Below, in pieces: positions 19,881 through 27,959 of a stretch of 36,356 nt of DNA (positions are counted from its first letter, which is position 1; the number at the start of each line of letters is the position of its first letter). The DNA is from an uncultured delta proteobacterium (GTDB lineage: Bacteria > Myxococcota_A > Polyangia > Haliangiales > Haliangiaceae), in assembly GCA_900696455.1 (NCBI GenBank), contig CAADGB010000366.1, positions 1 to 36,356 on the forward strand, written 5' to 3'. Both the position numbers and the translations under genes were made by a program. The notes beneath the pieces are model-generated. The model saw nothing but the letters and a program-made list of their open reading frames with translations. It was not told the origin of the DNA and did no database searches.

Positions 19881-19907
19881 CGCCAGCGAACGCCGAAGCG
19901 TGCGGCT
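19833..19907 (-). ncRNA. Candidate small RNA or attenuated leader of pcnB
   Basis: A minus-strand promoter (19915-19943) and the strong terminator define a transcript of about 75 nt with no ORF of its own. Its 5' part contains a small hairpin with a UUCG tetraloop (ACGC-UUCG-GCGU, 19901-19890). It then runs directly into the terminator stem. Either it is an independent small RNA or the leader of pcnB controlled by termination. No known RNA family was recognised. Confidence 0.45.
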
Positions 19908-19914
19908 GAGTCAA

Positions 19915-19943
19915 TGTATAAGGCCGACCCGTCGTGCGCACAA
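19915..19943 (-). promoter_or_regulatory. Minus-strand promoter for the candidate small RNA
   Basis: On the minus strand TTGTGC (19943-19938) and TATACA (19920-19915) are separated by exactly 17 nt. The -10 is AT-rich in a very GC-rich genome. Start of transcription is expected near 19907. Confidence 0.5.
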
Positions 19944-20090
19944 GCACTATTTCATCGTCACGGCAAAAAGCTGCGTCAGTTGGTGGCTAGGATTACCAAG
20001 TGAGTCACATATGAGACGTAAGGCGTTGAAATATCGTCTGCATACACCCTGGTCGCGATTCCAGCAGGACTGGAACCGGGAGCGGATGGC
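19944..20090. other. Intergenic stretch of lower GC, no gene seen
   Basis: From about 19905 to 20050 base composition drops to near 50% GC, against over 70% around it. It holds the small-RNA promoter at its lower end and a 6-bp hairpin (TTCCAG 20059-20064, CTGGAA 20070-20075) just after the stop of the minus-strand protease, which may mark that transcript's end. A plus-strand open frame crosses it but has no ribosome binding site and no recognisable product. Confidence 0.6.
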
Positions 20091-22018
20091 TCATTGTGCC
20101 TCCAGCCGCACCTCGCCCCAGGGATCGTAGTAGGGCGGGGTGCCCTCGGCCAGGCGCAGCGCATCGCCGCCGATGAGCGGCACGTAGCCATCGACGATCA
20201 CCATCACGGTGTACGTGCCCGGCGTGGGCACGGGCTGGCGGAGGAAGACCTCGCCGCTCGCACCGGATCGTCCCCACGCGATCACGAGGTCGTCCAGCCG
20301 GTTGACGTCGACCTGGGCGGGGGTCACGCCGGGCCGCAGCACCATCAGGAGCGCGTTGGCCACCGGCTGGGAGTTGGCGGCGTCGACGACGCGGGTGGAG
20401 ATGCGGATCCCCTCGGCCTCGGCGTCGATCGCCGTGGGCTCGAGCTCGACCGACGTCCGGCCCAGGCGAGGCGTCCAGCCGGTGCGGACGATCGCGAGCA
20501 GGGCGCTGGCCGCCGCCAGCGGCCGCACCAGCCCGTCCCGGATCATGGTGCCGTCGGCGCCGATCCGTCGCCGCTCGGCGGTGGCGATGCCGACCAGCTC
20601 ACCGGCGTCGTCGATCACCGGCCCCCCGGAGTTGCCGTGCGACAGGGCGGCGTCGGTCTTGATGTAGTCCCGCCCCATCGTCCCGTCCTCGCTGGTGAAG
20701 CCCTCGACCAGGCCCTGCAGGATGCGCAGCGAGCCGCCGCCGACGTCGGGGTAGCCCAGGACCCACAGCCGCTGGCCCGGCGACAGCTCGCCGCGGGCGC
20801 CGATCAGCGCCGGCCACAGCGGTCCGCCCAGGCTCGGGCTCCACGGTCGACCGTCGAGATCCAGGTCGCACTTGATGAGCGCGAGGTCGAGCTCGGGCTG
20901 CAGCTTCGACGCTGCCGGCCGCCCGGCGCACACCAGGCGCGGCGGCTGGTCGATCGCGACGAAGCGGCCGATCACGAACACGTCGTGCAGGCGGTTGCCG
21001 GCGCCGAGGACGTGGTGGTTGGTGAGGATCGAGCCGTCGGCGCCGACCACCGCGCCCGAGCCGCCGCCGACCGCGCGCAGGCGCCCGTCGACGACGTCGG
21101 CGACCACGACCATCACGGTCGACGGGAAGTGGCGGGCCACCGACGGGGGGTACGAGGGCGACAGCCGGCTGGAGTGAGGCACCAGCGGCATGCCGGTGTG
21201 CGAGGCCACCCGCAGGCTCGGCGCGATCATCCGCTCCAGGCGCTCCACGCGGCGCGGCGGACCGTGGAGGGTGATGGCGTAGAGGCGCGTGCGGTCGACC
21301 GTGGCCAGCTCGACGGCGTGGGCGATGCGGGGCTCGTCGTCCTTCTCGGCCGCGTGGGCGTAGCGGAAGCCGGTGCGGAGCCAGTCGTGGCCGGCGATCG
21401 TGAGCACGCGGCTGGGATCGCCGCCGTACAGCTCGCCCCAGCGCGTGCGGCGGTCGAGCTCGAGCCCGGCGAGGATGTTGCGCCAGGTCGGCGCGTCCTC
21501 GATCCGGACCTCCATGCGGACCTCGGGGTCGAGGGTGGAGGTGTAGACCACGTGGTAGGGCAGCTCGCCCCCCGGCGGCCGCGGCGCCGGCGGCTCGGTC
21601 GCGATCAGCCGCGGCGACACCAGCGCGACCTCCTCGGGCGCGAGCCAGGTCGCGGGGCGGGTGAAGCGCAGGCCGCGGGTCTCGAAGACCTCGAGCGGCG
21701 GCTCGACCAGGCGGCGGTGGACGAAGCCGGCGGCGGCCACCACCGCGGCGGCCAGGGCGATCACGATGACGTCGTGGCGGTGATAGGGCGAGGCGGGGCC
21801 GAGGGCGTGCGCGACGTGGCGGGTGACGTCGGCCACCGCCGGTCCGATCGTCGTCGCCCGTCGCCAGGCGCGGCCGGCGAGGGTCTCGTCGTCGTCCTCG
21901 GCGGCCAGGGGCATCGAGCCGGCCGGATCGGGCTCGGCGGCCGCGTCGTCGGCGGCGGCCGCGGCGGGGGCGGTCTCGGCGTCGGCGGCCTCGGGACCGT
22001 CGGGGCCCTCGGGGCGGC

Positions 22019-22022
<4 letters not shown>
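20091..22022 (-). CDS. Membrane-anchored trypsin-like serine protease
   Basis: 643 residues. An acidic Ala/Pro-rich N-terminus (about 1-80) precedes one membrane segment (VIVIALAAAVVAAAGFV, about 84-100). An extracytoplasmic domain of about 180 residues (FETRGLRFTRPATWL onward) has no certain family and could be PsbP/LpqN-like. The chymotrypsin-fold domain has all three triad residues: His in SILTNHHVL, Asp in LDLALIKCD and Ser in GNSGGPVIDD. No PDZ domain follows. The last 100 residues look like a carboxypeptidase-regulatory-type beta-sandwich. ATG 22022 overlaps the stop of the PrsW-like gene as ATGA. A DegS-like envelope role is plausible but inferred. Confidence 0.85.
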
Positions 22023-23050
<1,028 letters not shown>

Positions 23051-23056
23051 GTGGAT

Positions 23057-23062
23057 ATTGTA
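23057..23062 (-). promoter_or_regulatory. -10 element of the PrsW-like gene
   Basis: TACAAT on the minus strand lies 6 nt before GTG 23050, so the predicted transcription start is the first base of the start codon. No clear -35 hexamer was found at 16-19 nt. Confidence 0.5.
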
Positions 23063-23127
23063 GAACGGGCCGGCCGCCGGACCGAAATATGGGGGCGCCG
23101 GCGTCGGGTCGGCCTCGTCGCCGGTGG

Positions 23128-23133
23128 TAGATT
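23128..23133 (+). promoter_or_regulatory. -10 element of the HTH/EIIA-like gene
   Basis: TAGATT lies 10 nt before ATG 23144, leaving at most 2-4 nt of 5' untranslated RNA and no room for a ribosome binding site. No clear -35 hexamer is visible. It is divergent from the PrsW-like gene's promoter. Confidence 0.4.
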
Positions 23134-23143
23134 TCGCGCTGCG

Positions 23144-24010
23144 ATGGCCAAGAAGTCCGGCGACGACGCGCTCATGACCTTGCCCGAGCTGGCGGCCTAC
23201 CTGCACCTCGACGAGCGGACGGTCTACAAGCTCGTGACCACCGGCAAGCTGCCGTCGGTGGGCGGCGACCGGAGCTGGCAGTTCCGGCGCAAGGAGGTCG
23301 ACACCTGGCTCGAGCGCGAGCTCCTCGGTGAGGACGAGGCCTTCGTCGACATCCCCGACGGCATGAAGCTGCCGCTCGAGGACCTGCTCCCCGACTCGGC
23401 GATCATCATCGACCTCAAGGCGCGCACGCCGGTGGCGGTGATCGAGGAGCTGGCGGCCCGCGCCTACGGCAACGGCTGGCTGACCGACAAGCCGTGGTTC
23501 GTGGGCGCGGTGGTCGAGCGCGAGTCGCTGGCGTCGACCGCGATGGAGGGCGGGGTGGCGTTCCTCCACACCCGGGCCAAGGACAAGGGCAAGATCGCCC
23601 GCCCGTTCCTGGTCGTCGGCCGGTCGTGGGAGGGCATCGAGTTCGGCGCGCCCGACGGGCGGCGGACGTTCCTGTTCTTCCTGATGGGCCTCAAGTACGA
23701 CAAGCTCCACCTGCCGATCCTCGGTCGCCTGGCCCGCGCCCTGCGCAACCCGCAGACGATCGCCAAGCTGCGCGCCCTGTCGTCGCCCGACAAGCTGCGC
23801 GCCCTGCTCCTGCGCGAGGCCGAGGCGGCTCGCGCCGGCATCGTGCCCGACGTCCCGACCGAGCCGTTCAAGCCCAAGCTGGACAAGCAGCTCCGCCTGC
23901 GGGCGATGCGTCGCCTGCAGCAGCAGCGGGTCGCCGAGGTGGCGCGCGCCGAGGCCCCGGTCAAGAAGCCGCGCGCGCCGCGCAAGCCGGCCGCGCCGAA
24001 GCGGAAGTAG
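23144..24010 (+). CDS. HTH (excisionase type) and PTS EIIA-like fusion protein
   Basis: 288 residues. Residues about 7-60 are a MerR/excisionase-type helix-turn-helix (LMTLPELAAYLHLDERTVYK, then SWQFRRKEVDTWL). Residues about 75-215 match the fructose-type PTS EIIA / PtsN fold (LLPDSAIIIDLKARTPVAVI, STAMEGGVAFLHTRAKDKGK), with a His in the position phosphorylated in EIIA proteins. A basic Lys/Pro/Arg tail follows from about 260. The likely role is a DNA-binding regulator sensing phosphorylation or nitrogen/carbon state; no PTS transport gene is nearby. It is probably leaderless. Its 3' end overlaps the convergent hydroxylase gene by 50 nt, where 12-nt repeats begin. Confidence 0.82.
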   Translation: MAKKSGDDALMTLPELAAYLHLDERTVYKLVTTGKLPSVGGDRSWQFRRKEVDTWLERELLGEDEAFVDIPDGMKLPLEDLLPDSAIIIDLKARTPVAVIEELAARAYGNGWLTDKPWFVGAVVERESLASTAMEGGVAFLHTRAKDKGKIARPFLVVGRSWEGIEFGAPDGRRTFLFFLMGLKYDKLHLPILGRLARALRNPQTIAKLRALSSPDKLRALLLREAEAARAGIVPDVPTEPFKPKLDKQLRLRAMRRLQQQRVAEVARAEAPVKKPRAPRKPAAPKRK

Positions 24011-24611
24011 TCGCGGACGTCGTCGCGGACGTCGTCGCGGACGTGGCCGTGGACGTGGCCGCGGACGTCGCCGCGGACGTCGCCGCGGACGTCGCCGCGG
24101 ACGTCGCCGCGCGCTGGCGGCGGCGGGCCAGGTCCGCCGCCTCGCGGGCGGTGCCGGCGTACGGCACCCGGGTGCCCATGAGCACGTCGAACCACGGGCG
24201 GGTCACGCACCAGTTCTGGTGCTGGTCCGGTCCCATGTGGTGATCGTAGTGCCAGGGCAGGTGCGCGCGCGCCCACGCCGGATCGAGGTGCGAGCGGCGG
24301 TGCACGCGGTGGTACGTCCAGATCGACCACCACACCGCCCCGGTGAAGAAGGGCGCGACCGGGAGCAGCGGGAGATGCAGCGCGGCGGCCGCGGCCAGCC
24401 CCACCACCTCCTTGGTCTGCGGGTGCCAGCCGCGCAGGGGCCGGTGGTAGCCTGGGTCCGCGCCCTCGTTCCGGCGCACCGCCTGGTGGTGATCGTGGAA
24501 GTGCCACGCGAACGGGGCGCCCTTCTTCCGGCCCAGCCCGTGCAGCAGATACTTGTGCGTCAGCCACTCTCCGGCGTTGGCCCACAGTAGACCTAGAGGG
24601 ATTCCGAGCAT
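23961..24611 (-). CDS. Fatty acid hydroxylase-type diiron membrane protein
   Basis: 216 residues. The first 150 or so match the fatty acid hydroxylase/sterol desaturase superfamily by their His clusters: HKYLLH, HFHDHH, HRVHRRSH and HYDHHMGPDQHQNW, which would bind two irons, with hydrophobic segments between. NWCVTRPWFDVLMGTR is a usual end motif. The C-terminal 50 residues are ATSA/ATST repeats coded by a 12-nt tandem array and are probably not part of the enzyme. ATG 24611 has a GAGAGG ribosome binding site. The gene is divergent from tetR with a shared operator, so repression by that regulator is likely. The substrate (a lipid or carotenoid) is unknown. Confidence 0.8.
   Translation of the reverse strand: MLGIPLGLLWANAGEWLTHKYLLHGLGRKKGAPFAWHFHDHHQAVRRNEGADPGYHRPLRGWHPQTKEVVGLAAAAALHLPLLPVAPFFTGAVWWSIWTYHRVHRRSHLDPAWARAHLPWHYDHHMGPDQHQNWCVTRPWFDVLMGTRVPYAGTAREAADLARRRQRAATSAATSAATSAATSAATSTATSATTSATTSATTSASARPACAARAAS
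24010..24105. repeat. Eight 12-nt tandem repeats at a convergent gene junction
   Basis: Eight units of the form G(T/C)CG(C/T)GGACGT(C/G) begin on the last base of the HTH/EIIA-like stop codon. They encode (ATSA)n at the C-terminus of the opposing hydroxylase. The units come as variants grouped by type, indicating stepwise duplication. Confidence 0.85.
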
Positions 24612-24621
24612 CTGCGACCTC

Positions 24622-24650
24622 TCGATATTCTGACCAGTCAGTCATACTAT
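24622..24650 (+). promoter_or_regulatory. tetR promoter
   Basis: TCGATA (24622-24627), then 17 nt, then TACTAT (24645-24650). The ATG of the TetR gene starts 6 nt after the -10, so the transcript is predicted to begin on the start codon. The operator at 24630-24641 lies within the spacer. Confidence 0.5.
24630..24641. promoter_or_regulatory. Palindromic operator, probably for the adjacent TetR
   Basis: CTGACCAGTCAG is an inverted repeat of CTGAC/GTCAG with a 2-nt centre, followed by a further GTCA. It lies between the divergent hydroxylase and TetR genes, inside the tetR promoter spacer. On the other side TATAGT (24651-24646, minus) is a near-consensus -10 for the hydroxylase gene. Binding would block both promoters. 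Confidence 0.55.
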
Positions 24651-24651
24651 A
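24646..24651 (-). promoter_or_regulatory. -10 element of the hydroxylase gene
   Basis: TATAGT on the minus strand matches TATAAT in five of six positions and overlaps the tetR -10. It would give a 5' untranslated region of about 30 nt containing the operator and the GAGAGG ribosome binding site. Confidence 0.45.
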
Positions 24652-24656
24652 ACGAG

Positions 24657-25421
24657 ATGGCCCCGTCCACCCCGAAACGCTCGCGCGCCCGCGCCGGCCG
24701 GTCGCGATCCGGCGCCGCCGCGCCCGCGCCCGCGCCCGCTCCCGCGCCTGCGCTCGCCATCGGCACGCCGCGGGTCCCGCGCCGCGCCGTGCCGCAGCAG
24801 CGACCGGGCCGGCCCGGCGGTCGGCGCGACGAGGCGAGGCGCGAGCGGGTCCAGGCCCTGTGCGCGGCCGCGGTCCGCCTGTTCCTCGAGCGCGGCATCG
24901 ACGGTGTCCGCGTCGAGGACATCACCGCCGCCGCCGGCGTGGCCAAGGGCGCCTTCTACTACTACTTCACCGATCTCGAGGACCTGACCGCGTCCCTGTT
25001 CCAGCCGGTGGCGGAGGCCACCGAGGCCGCGTTCCGTCGCTGCCGCGACGGCCTGGCCGAGCCCAGCGGCGAGCTGACGGCGGTCTACCAGCGCCTGGCC
25101 ATGGACCTCGGGATGGTGCTGGTGCAGCACCTCGACGTCGTGCGCCTGTACCTGCAGGAGCGGCGCGGGCCCGACCGCGGTCCGCGCCGCCCCCTGCGGG
25201 CCTGGGCCCGGCGCCTCGAGGAGGGCGCGATCTGGCTGACCGAGGAGGCCCGGCGCTACCGGATGATGCGCGACCTGCCGAGCGCGGTGGTCGCCCACGC
25301 CGTCCTCGGCGCCGCCGAGCAGGTCATGGTGGCGACCCTGGCCGGCGACGGCATCGGCGACCCGGCCGGCGCGGTGCGCGATCTGATCTCCCTCGTGCTC
25401 GACGGCACCCGCGGCCGGTGA
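24657..25421 (+). CDS. TetR-family transcriptional regulator
   Basis: 254 residues. A Pro/Ala/Arg-rich extension (about 1-58) precedes a TetR DNA-binding domain: AAAVRLFLERGIDGVRVEDI, then AAAGVAKGAFYYYFTDLEDL, the usual recognition-helix sequence. The C-terminal ligand domain (about 105-254) is all-helical and unclassified. The divergent fatty acid hydroxylase-type gene and the palindrome between them suggest autoregulation and control of that gene, perhaps in response to a fatty acid or CoA ester. ATG 24657 has no ribosome binding site and is 6 nt after a -10 element, so it is likely leaderless. Confidence 0.9.
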   Translation: MAPSTPKRSRARAGRSRSGAAAPAPAPAPAPALAIGTPRVPRRAVPQQRPGRPGGRRDEARRERVQALCAAAVRLFLERGIDGVRVEDITAAAGVAKGAFYYYFTDLEDLTASLFQPVAEATEAAFRRCRDGLAEPSGELTAVYQRLAMDLGMVLVQHLDVVRLYLQERRGPDRGPRRPLRAWARRLEEGAIWLTEEARRYRMMRDLPSAVVAHAVLGAAEQVMVATLAGDGIGDPAGAVRDLISLVLDGTRGR

Positions 25422-25464
25422 CGGGGGCCGCGCGCGCCGTTCTCGCCGCCGCCGGCCGCCCGGG

Positions 25465-26076
25465 GTGGTACCGTTGACGCTGGACCCACTCGTGCCGGGC
25501 AGCCCGCTCTACCGCGACGACGCGTTCCCGCCGAGCCCGCGCACGGAGGTCGCGCTGGCGTGGTCGGAGCTGTCGCTGTACCTGCCCGACGGCCGCTGCC
25601 TCCAGCTCGCGCTCGACGGGGCGCGCCACAGCGTCGGCGATGCCACCGCGCGCCGCCGCTTCGTGCGCATGATGTCGATCGAGGCCCGGCAGGCGGCGGT
25701 GACGCTCATCACCCCGCCCGATCGCGGCGCGATCGCCCCGCGCGTCGCCCACCTGCCGGCGGCGCCCGACGACGCGGCGGTGCTCGAGGCCGGGGTGTGG
25801 GAGCAGCTCGCCGACTGGGTGGCGTCGAGCGGGCGCCTGGCCGGCCGCACGGTCGAGGAGCTGGCGCGGCTGGCGTCGATCGCCACCGCGCCGTTCGCGG
25901 TCGTGATCGGCGAGGTCGCCGCCGGGGTCGCGCGCGACCTGGCCCGCATGGCCAGCGGTCCCCTGCGCGGCGTCGCCGACGTGCTGGAGTGGCTGCGCCC
26001 GCTGCAGCTCGCCGCCCGCTCGTCGCCGCGCGCCGAGGACGCGCTGGTGGCCGCGCTCGCTGCCAGCGCCGACTGA
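25465..26076 (+). CDS. Hypothetical protein
   Basis: About 203 residues; not recognised. It has no signal peptide or clear membrane segment, although residues about 140-165 are Ala/Val-rich. Conserved-looking segments are WSELSLYLPDGRCLQLAL and FVRMMSIEARQAAVTLITPP. The reading frame has the strong third-position GC bias of real genes here. The start is uncertain: GTG 25465, TTG 25474 or GTG 25492 are all in frame and none has a good ribosome binding site. It lies 43 nt after tetR in the same direction and converges on the methyltransferase gene. Confidence 0.6.
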   Translation: MVPLTLDPLVPGSPLYRDDAFPPSPRTEVALAWSELSLYLPDGRCLQLALDGARHSVGDATARRRFVRMMSIEARQAAVTLITPPDRGAIAPRVAHLPAAPDDAAVLEAGVWEQLADWVASSGRLAGRTVEELARLASIATAPFAVVIGEVAAGVARDLARMASGPLRGVADVLEWLRPLQLAARSSPRAEDALVAALAASAD

Positions 26077-26125
26077 CGCCCGCGGGCGCCTGCGGACGCC
26101 GCTGGAGGCCGCCGCCGGGCCGGCG

Positions 26126-27817
26126 TCAGTTGCCGCTCGGCTTGCGCACGACGAGGGCCTTGAACTCGTGGGGCACCAGGCCCATGAGCCGATCCTCGAT
26201 CCGGTCCCAGCGCAGCTCGCCGATCTCGGCCAGCTCGACCTTGCCGGCGAGGCGCGCGGCCAGGAGCTCGCGAGTGTAGCCGAGCTTGGGCAGGTCGACG
26301 CCGGCGTCGGCCAGCATCGCGCGCAGGGCGCGGAAGTGGCTGCGGGTGGTGGCCAGGCCCTCGAGCGAGCGGTCGAGGTCGATCAGGTCCATGACGAAGT
26401 CGATCTGGCCGCCGAGGCCCCGGGCCTGCGCCGCCTGCAGGAGGTGGCCGAAGTGGGTCGACAGCTCGGGGTGATCGAGGTGCGACGACAGCCGCGGCCA
26501 CATGGCGCGCTCGCCGAACTCGGTGACGATCGCGGTGCCGTCGGGCGCCAGCCAGCGGGCGATGCGGATCACCAGCTCGAGCGCACCCGTGAGCAGGTAG
26601 AACGGCTCGGGGGCGTCGGTCAGCGAGATGCCGAGCTCGTCGACGAGCTGGCCGGCGCGGCCGAGTCCGGCCAGCTTGACCGGATCGACCTCGCCGCCGC
26701 CGTCGGCGTCCATGCCGACCTCGGTGCGCGAGTGCTGCTCGGCCGGCAGGTCGCCGACCATCTCGTTGGCGATGATCAGATCGAAGGCGTCGGCCGGCAG
26801 GTCGGCGGTCAGGACGTCGCCCTCGCGCACGGTCACCGGCAGGCCGGCGGTGCGCGTCCGCTGCGCCGCCGCCAGCGCCGGCGACAGCTCCTGGATCGTG
26901 TAGCTCACCTCGAGGCCACGCCCGGCCAGGGCCTCGCACACGGCGCGGGCGACGTAGCCGAGGCCGGCGCCGATCTCGATCACGCGCACCGCGCGCGCCG
27001 GCAGGCGACCCTGCGCCGCCAGGGCGTCGACCAGCGCGCCGCCGTAGGTCCGGCCGCCGAGCGCCGGGTGGGGCTCGCGGAACAGGTGCGACAGCGTGGT
27101 CTCGCGGTGGTCGAACTGGGCGTCGGCGTCGGCGACGTCCTGGTAGTAGTCGTCGGTGGCGACGTCGCGCACCGGGGCCGCGAGCGGCTCGCCCGGCCGC
27201 CACGCGCGGTAGGGCATGGTCGAGGCCAGGTAGCGCGGCGCCATCGCCGGCCGCTTGGCGTACATCGAGGCCGGGAAGGCCGACAGCTTGATGGCCTGGA
27301 CGTCGGAGTGGGCGAGGCGCACGACCAGGGCCTGCAGCGTGCGGGCGTCGTGCCGGGCGCGCAGCTCGTTGAGGCGGACCTCGCCGTCGAAGGCGTCCCA
27401 CATCGCGGTCTCGGCCGGGTCGAGCTCGACCCGGGCGATGGGGCGGTCGCCCCACGCCGTCCACAGGGTCACCCGATCGCCGTGGCGCCGCCACACGTTC
27501 CACTTGCCCTTGAACGCGATCATCGGCCAGATGCCGGCGACCTCGTCGTCGTCGGGCTCGACCAGGCAGGCGTGCTGGTAGAAGATGTCGACGAACTGCT
27601 GCGGCGCCTGGCCCTCGAAGGCGTCGGCGTAGCGCACGCACAGCTCGCTGGCCTTGCTCGGCTCGGTGAAGGCGTCGAGCAGCCCGAGCAGGTCGGGGCT
27701 CATCTGCAGCAGGTAGCCGTAGAGGTCGTGGTAGAGGTACACGGCGCCCTGGTGGGCGAACGTGGACAGGTGGCGCGAGCGGCGCAGCACCTCGGGCGAC
27801 GCGGTCCCCTGGGTCAT
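26126..27817 (-). CDS. Large SAM-dependent methyltransferase, two-domain
   Basis: 563 residues. The N-terminal part of about 70 residues (SRHLSTFAHQGAVYLYHDLY, then LLQMSPDLLGLLDAF) resembles the PqqD-like peptide-recognition fold. The following 150 residues are unassigned. The C-terminal half (from about 285) has methyltransferase motif I VIEIGAGLGYVARAV, then YTIQELSPALAAAQR, FDLIIANEMVGDLPAE and HFGHLLQAA, similar to the MidA/COG1565 group. ATG 27817 was chosen over an upstream start because residues before it are a Arg/Gly-rich stretch. A TACCAA element lies 7 nt upstream with no ribosome binding site. It is divergent from the acyl-CoA dehydrogenase; substrate unknown. Confidence 0.75.
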   Translation of the reverse strand: MTQGTASPEVLRRSRHLSTFAHQGAVYLYHDLYGYLLQMSPDLLGLLDAFTEPSKASELCVRYADAFEGQAPQQFVDIFYQHACLVEPDDDEVAGIWPMIAFKGKWNVWRRHGDRVTLWTAWGDRPIARVELDPAETAMWDAFDGEVRLNELRARHDARTLQALVVRLAHSDVQAIKLSAFPASMYAKRPAMAPRYLASTMPYRAWRPGEPLAAPVRDVATDDYYQDVADADAQFDHRETTLSHLFREPHPALGGRTYGGALVDALAAQGRLPARAVRVIEIGAGLGYVARAVCEALAGRGLEVSYTIQELSPALAAAQRTRTAGLPVTVREGDVLTADLPADAFDLIIANEMVGDLPAEQHSRTEVGMDADGGGEVDPVKLAGLGRAGQLVDELGISLTDAPEPFYLLTGALELVIRIARWLAPDGTAIVTEFGERAMWPRLSSHLDHPELSTHFGHLLQAAQARGLGGQIDFVMDLIDLDRSLEGLATTRSHFRALRAMLADAGVDLPKLGYTRELLAARLAGKVELAEIGELRWDRIEDRLMGLVPHEFKALVVRKPSGN

Positions 27818-27900
27818 CCGGGCGTTGGTACCACGCCGGCGCGGCGCGCACCGCCCTCGGTCGGCGTCGATCCGCCCCCGGTCGCCCGGCTGCCGGCTGC

Positions 27901-27906
27901 TACATT
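27901..27906 (+). promoter_or_regulatory. -10 element of the acyl-CoA dehydrogenase operon
   Basis: TACATT (27901-27906) lies 53 nt before the start of the acyl-CoA dehydrogenase in a GC-rich divergent gap. The -35 region is not clear. Confidence 0.4.
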
Positions 27907-27930
27907 CACGGCGCCGCGCGCCCGCGGGCG

Positions 27931-27958
27931 CCGGCAAGGACCGCCCGGCAAGGACCGC
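27931..27958 (+). repeat. Perfect 14-nt tandem duplication carrying the ribosome binding site
   Basis: CCGGCAAGGACCGC occurs twice back to back (27931-27944, 27945-27958) directly before ATG 27960. Each copy carries AAGGA, so the gene has two potential ribosome binding sites, about 6 and 20 nt upstream. Confidence 0.75.
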
Positions 27959-27959
27959 C

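Noticed and set aside
20051-20080. Possible tRNA T-arm-like hairpin (TTCCAG/CTGGAA)
   Set aside because: No acceptor, D or anticodon stem could be placed around it; treated as a small hairpin after the protease gene.
19864-20130. Small plus-strand ORF across the low-GC gap
   Set aside because: No ribosome binding site, no codon bias of real genes in this genome, and it overlaps the end of the serine protease gene; the open frame is most likely chance.
24010-24105. CRISPR-like array
   Set aside because: The repeats are contiguous 12-mers without spacers and are translated as part of the hydroxylase tail.
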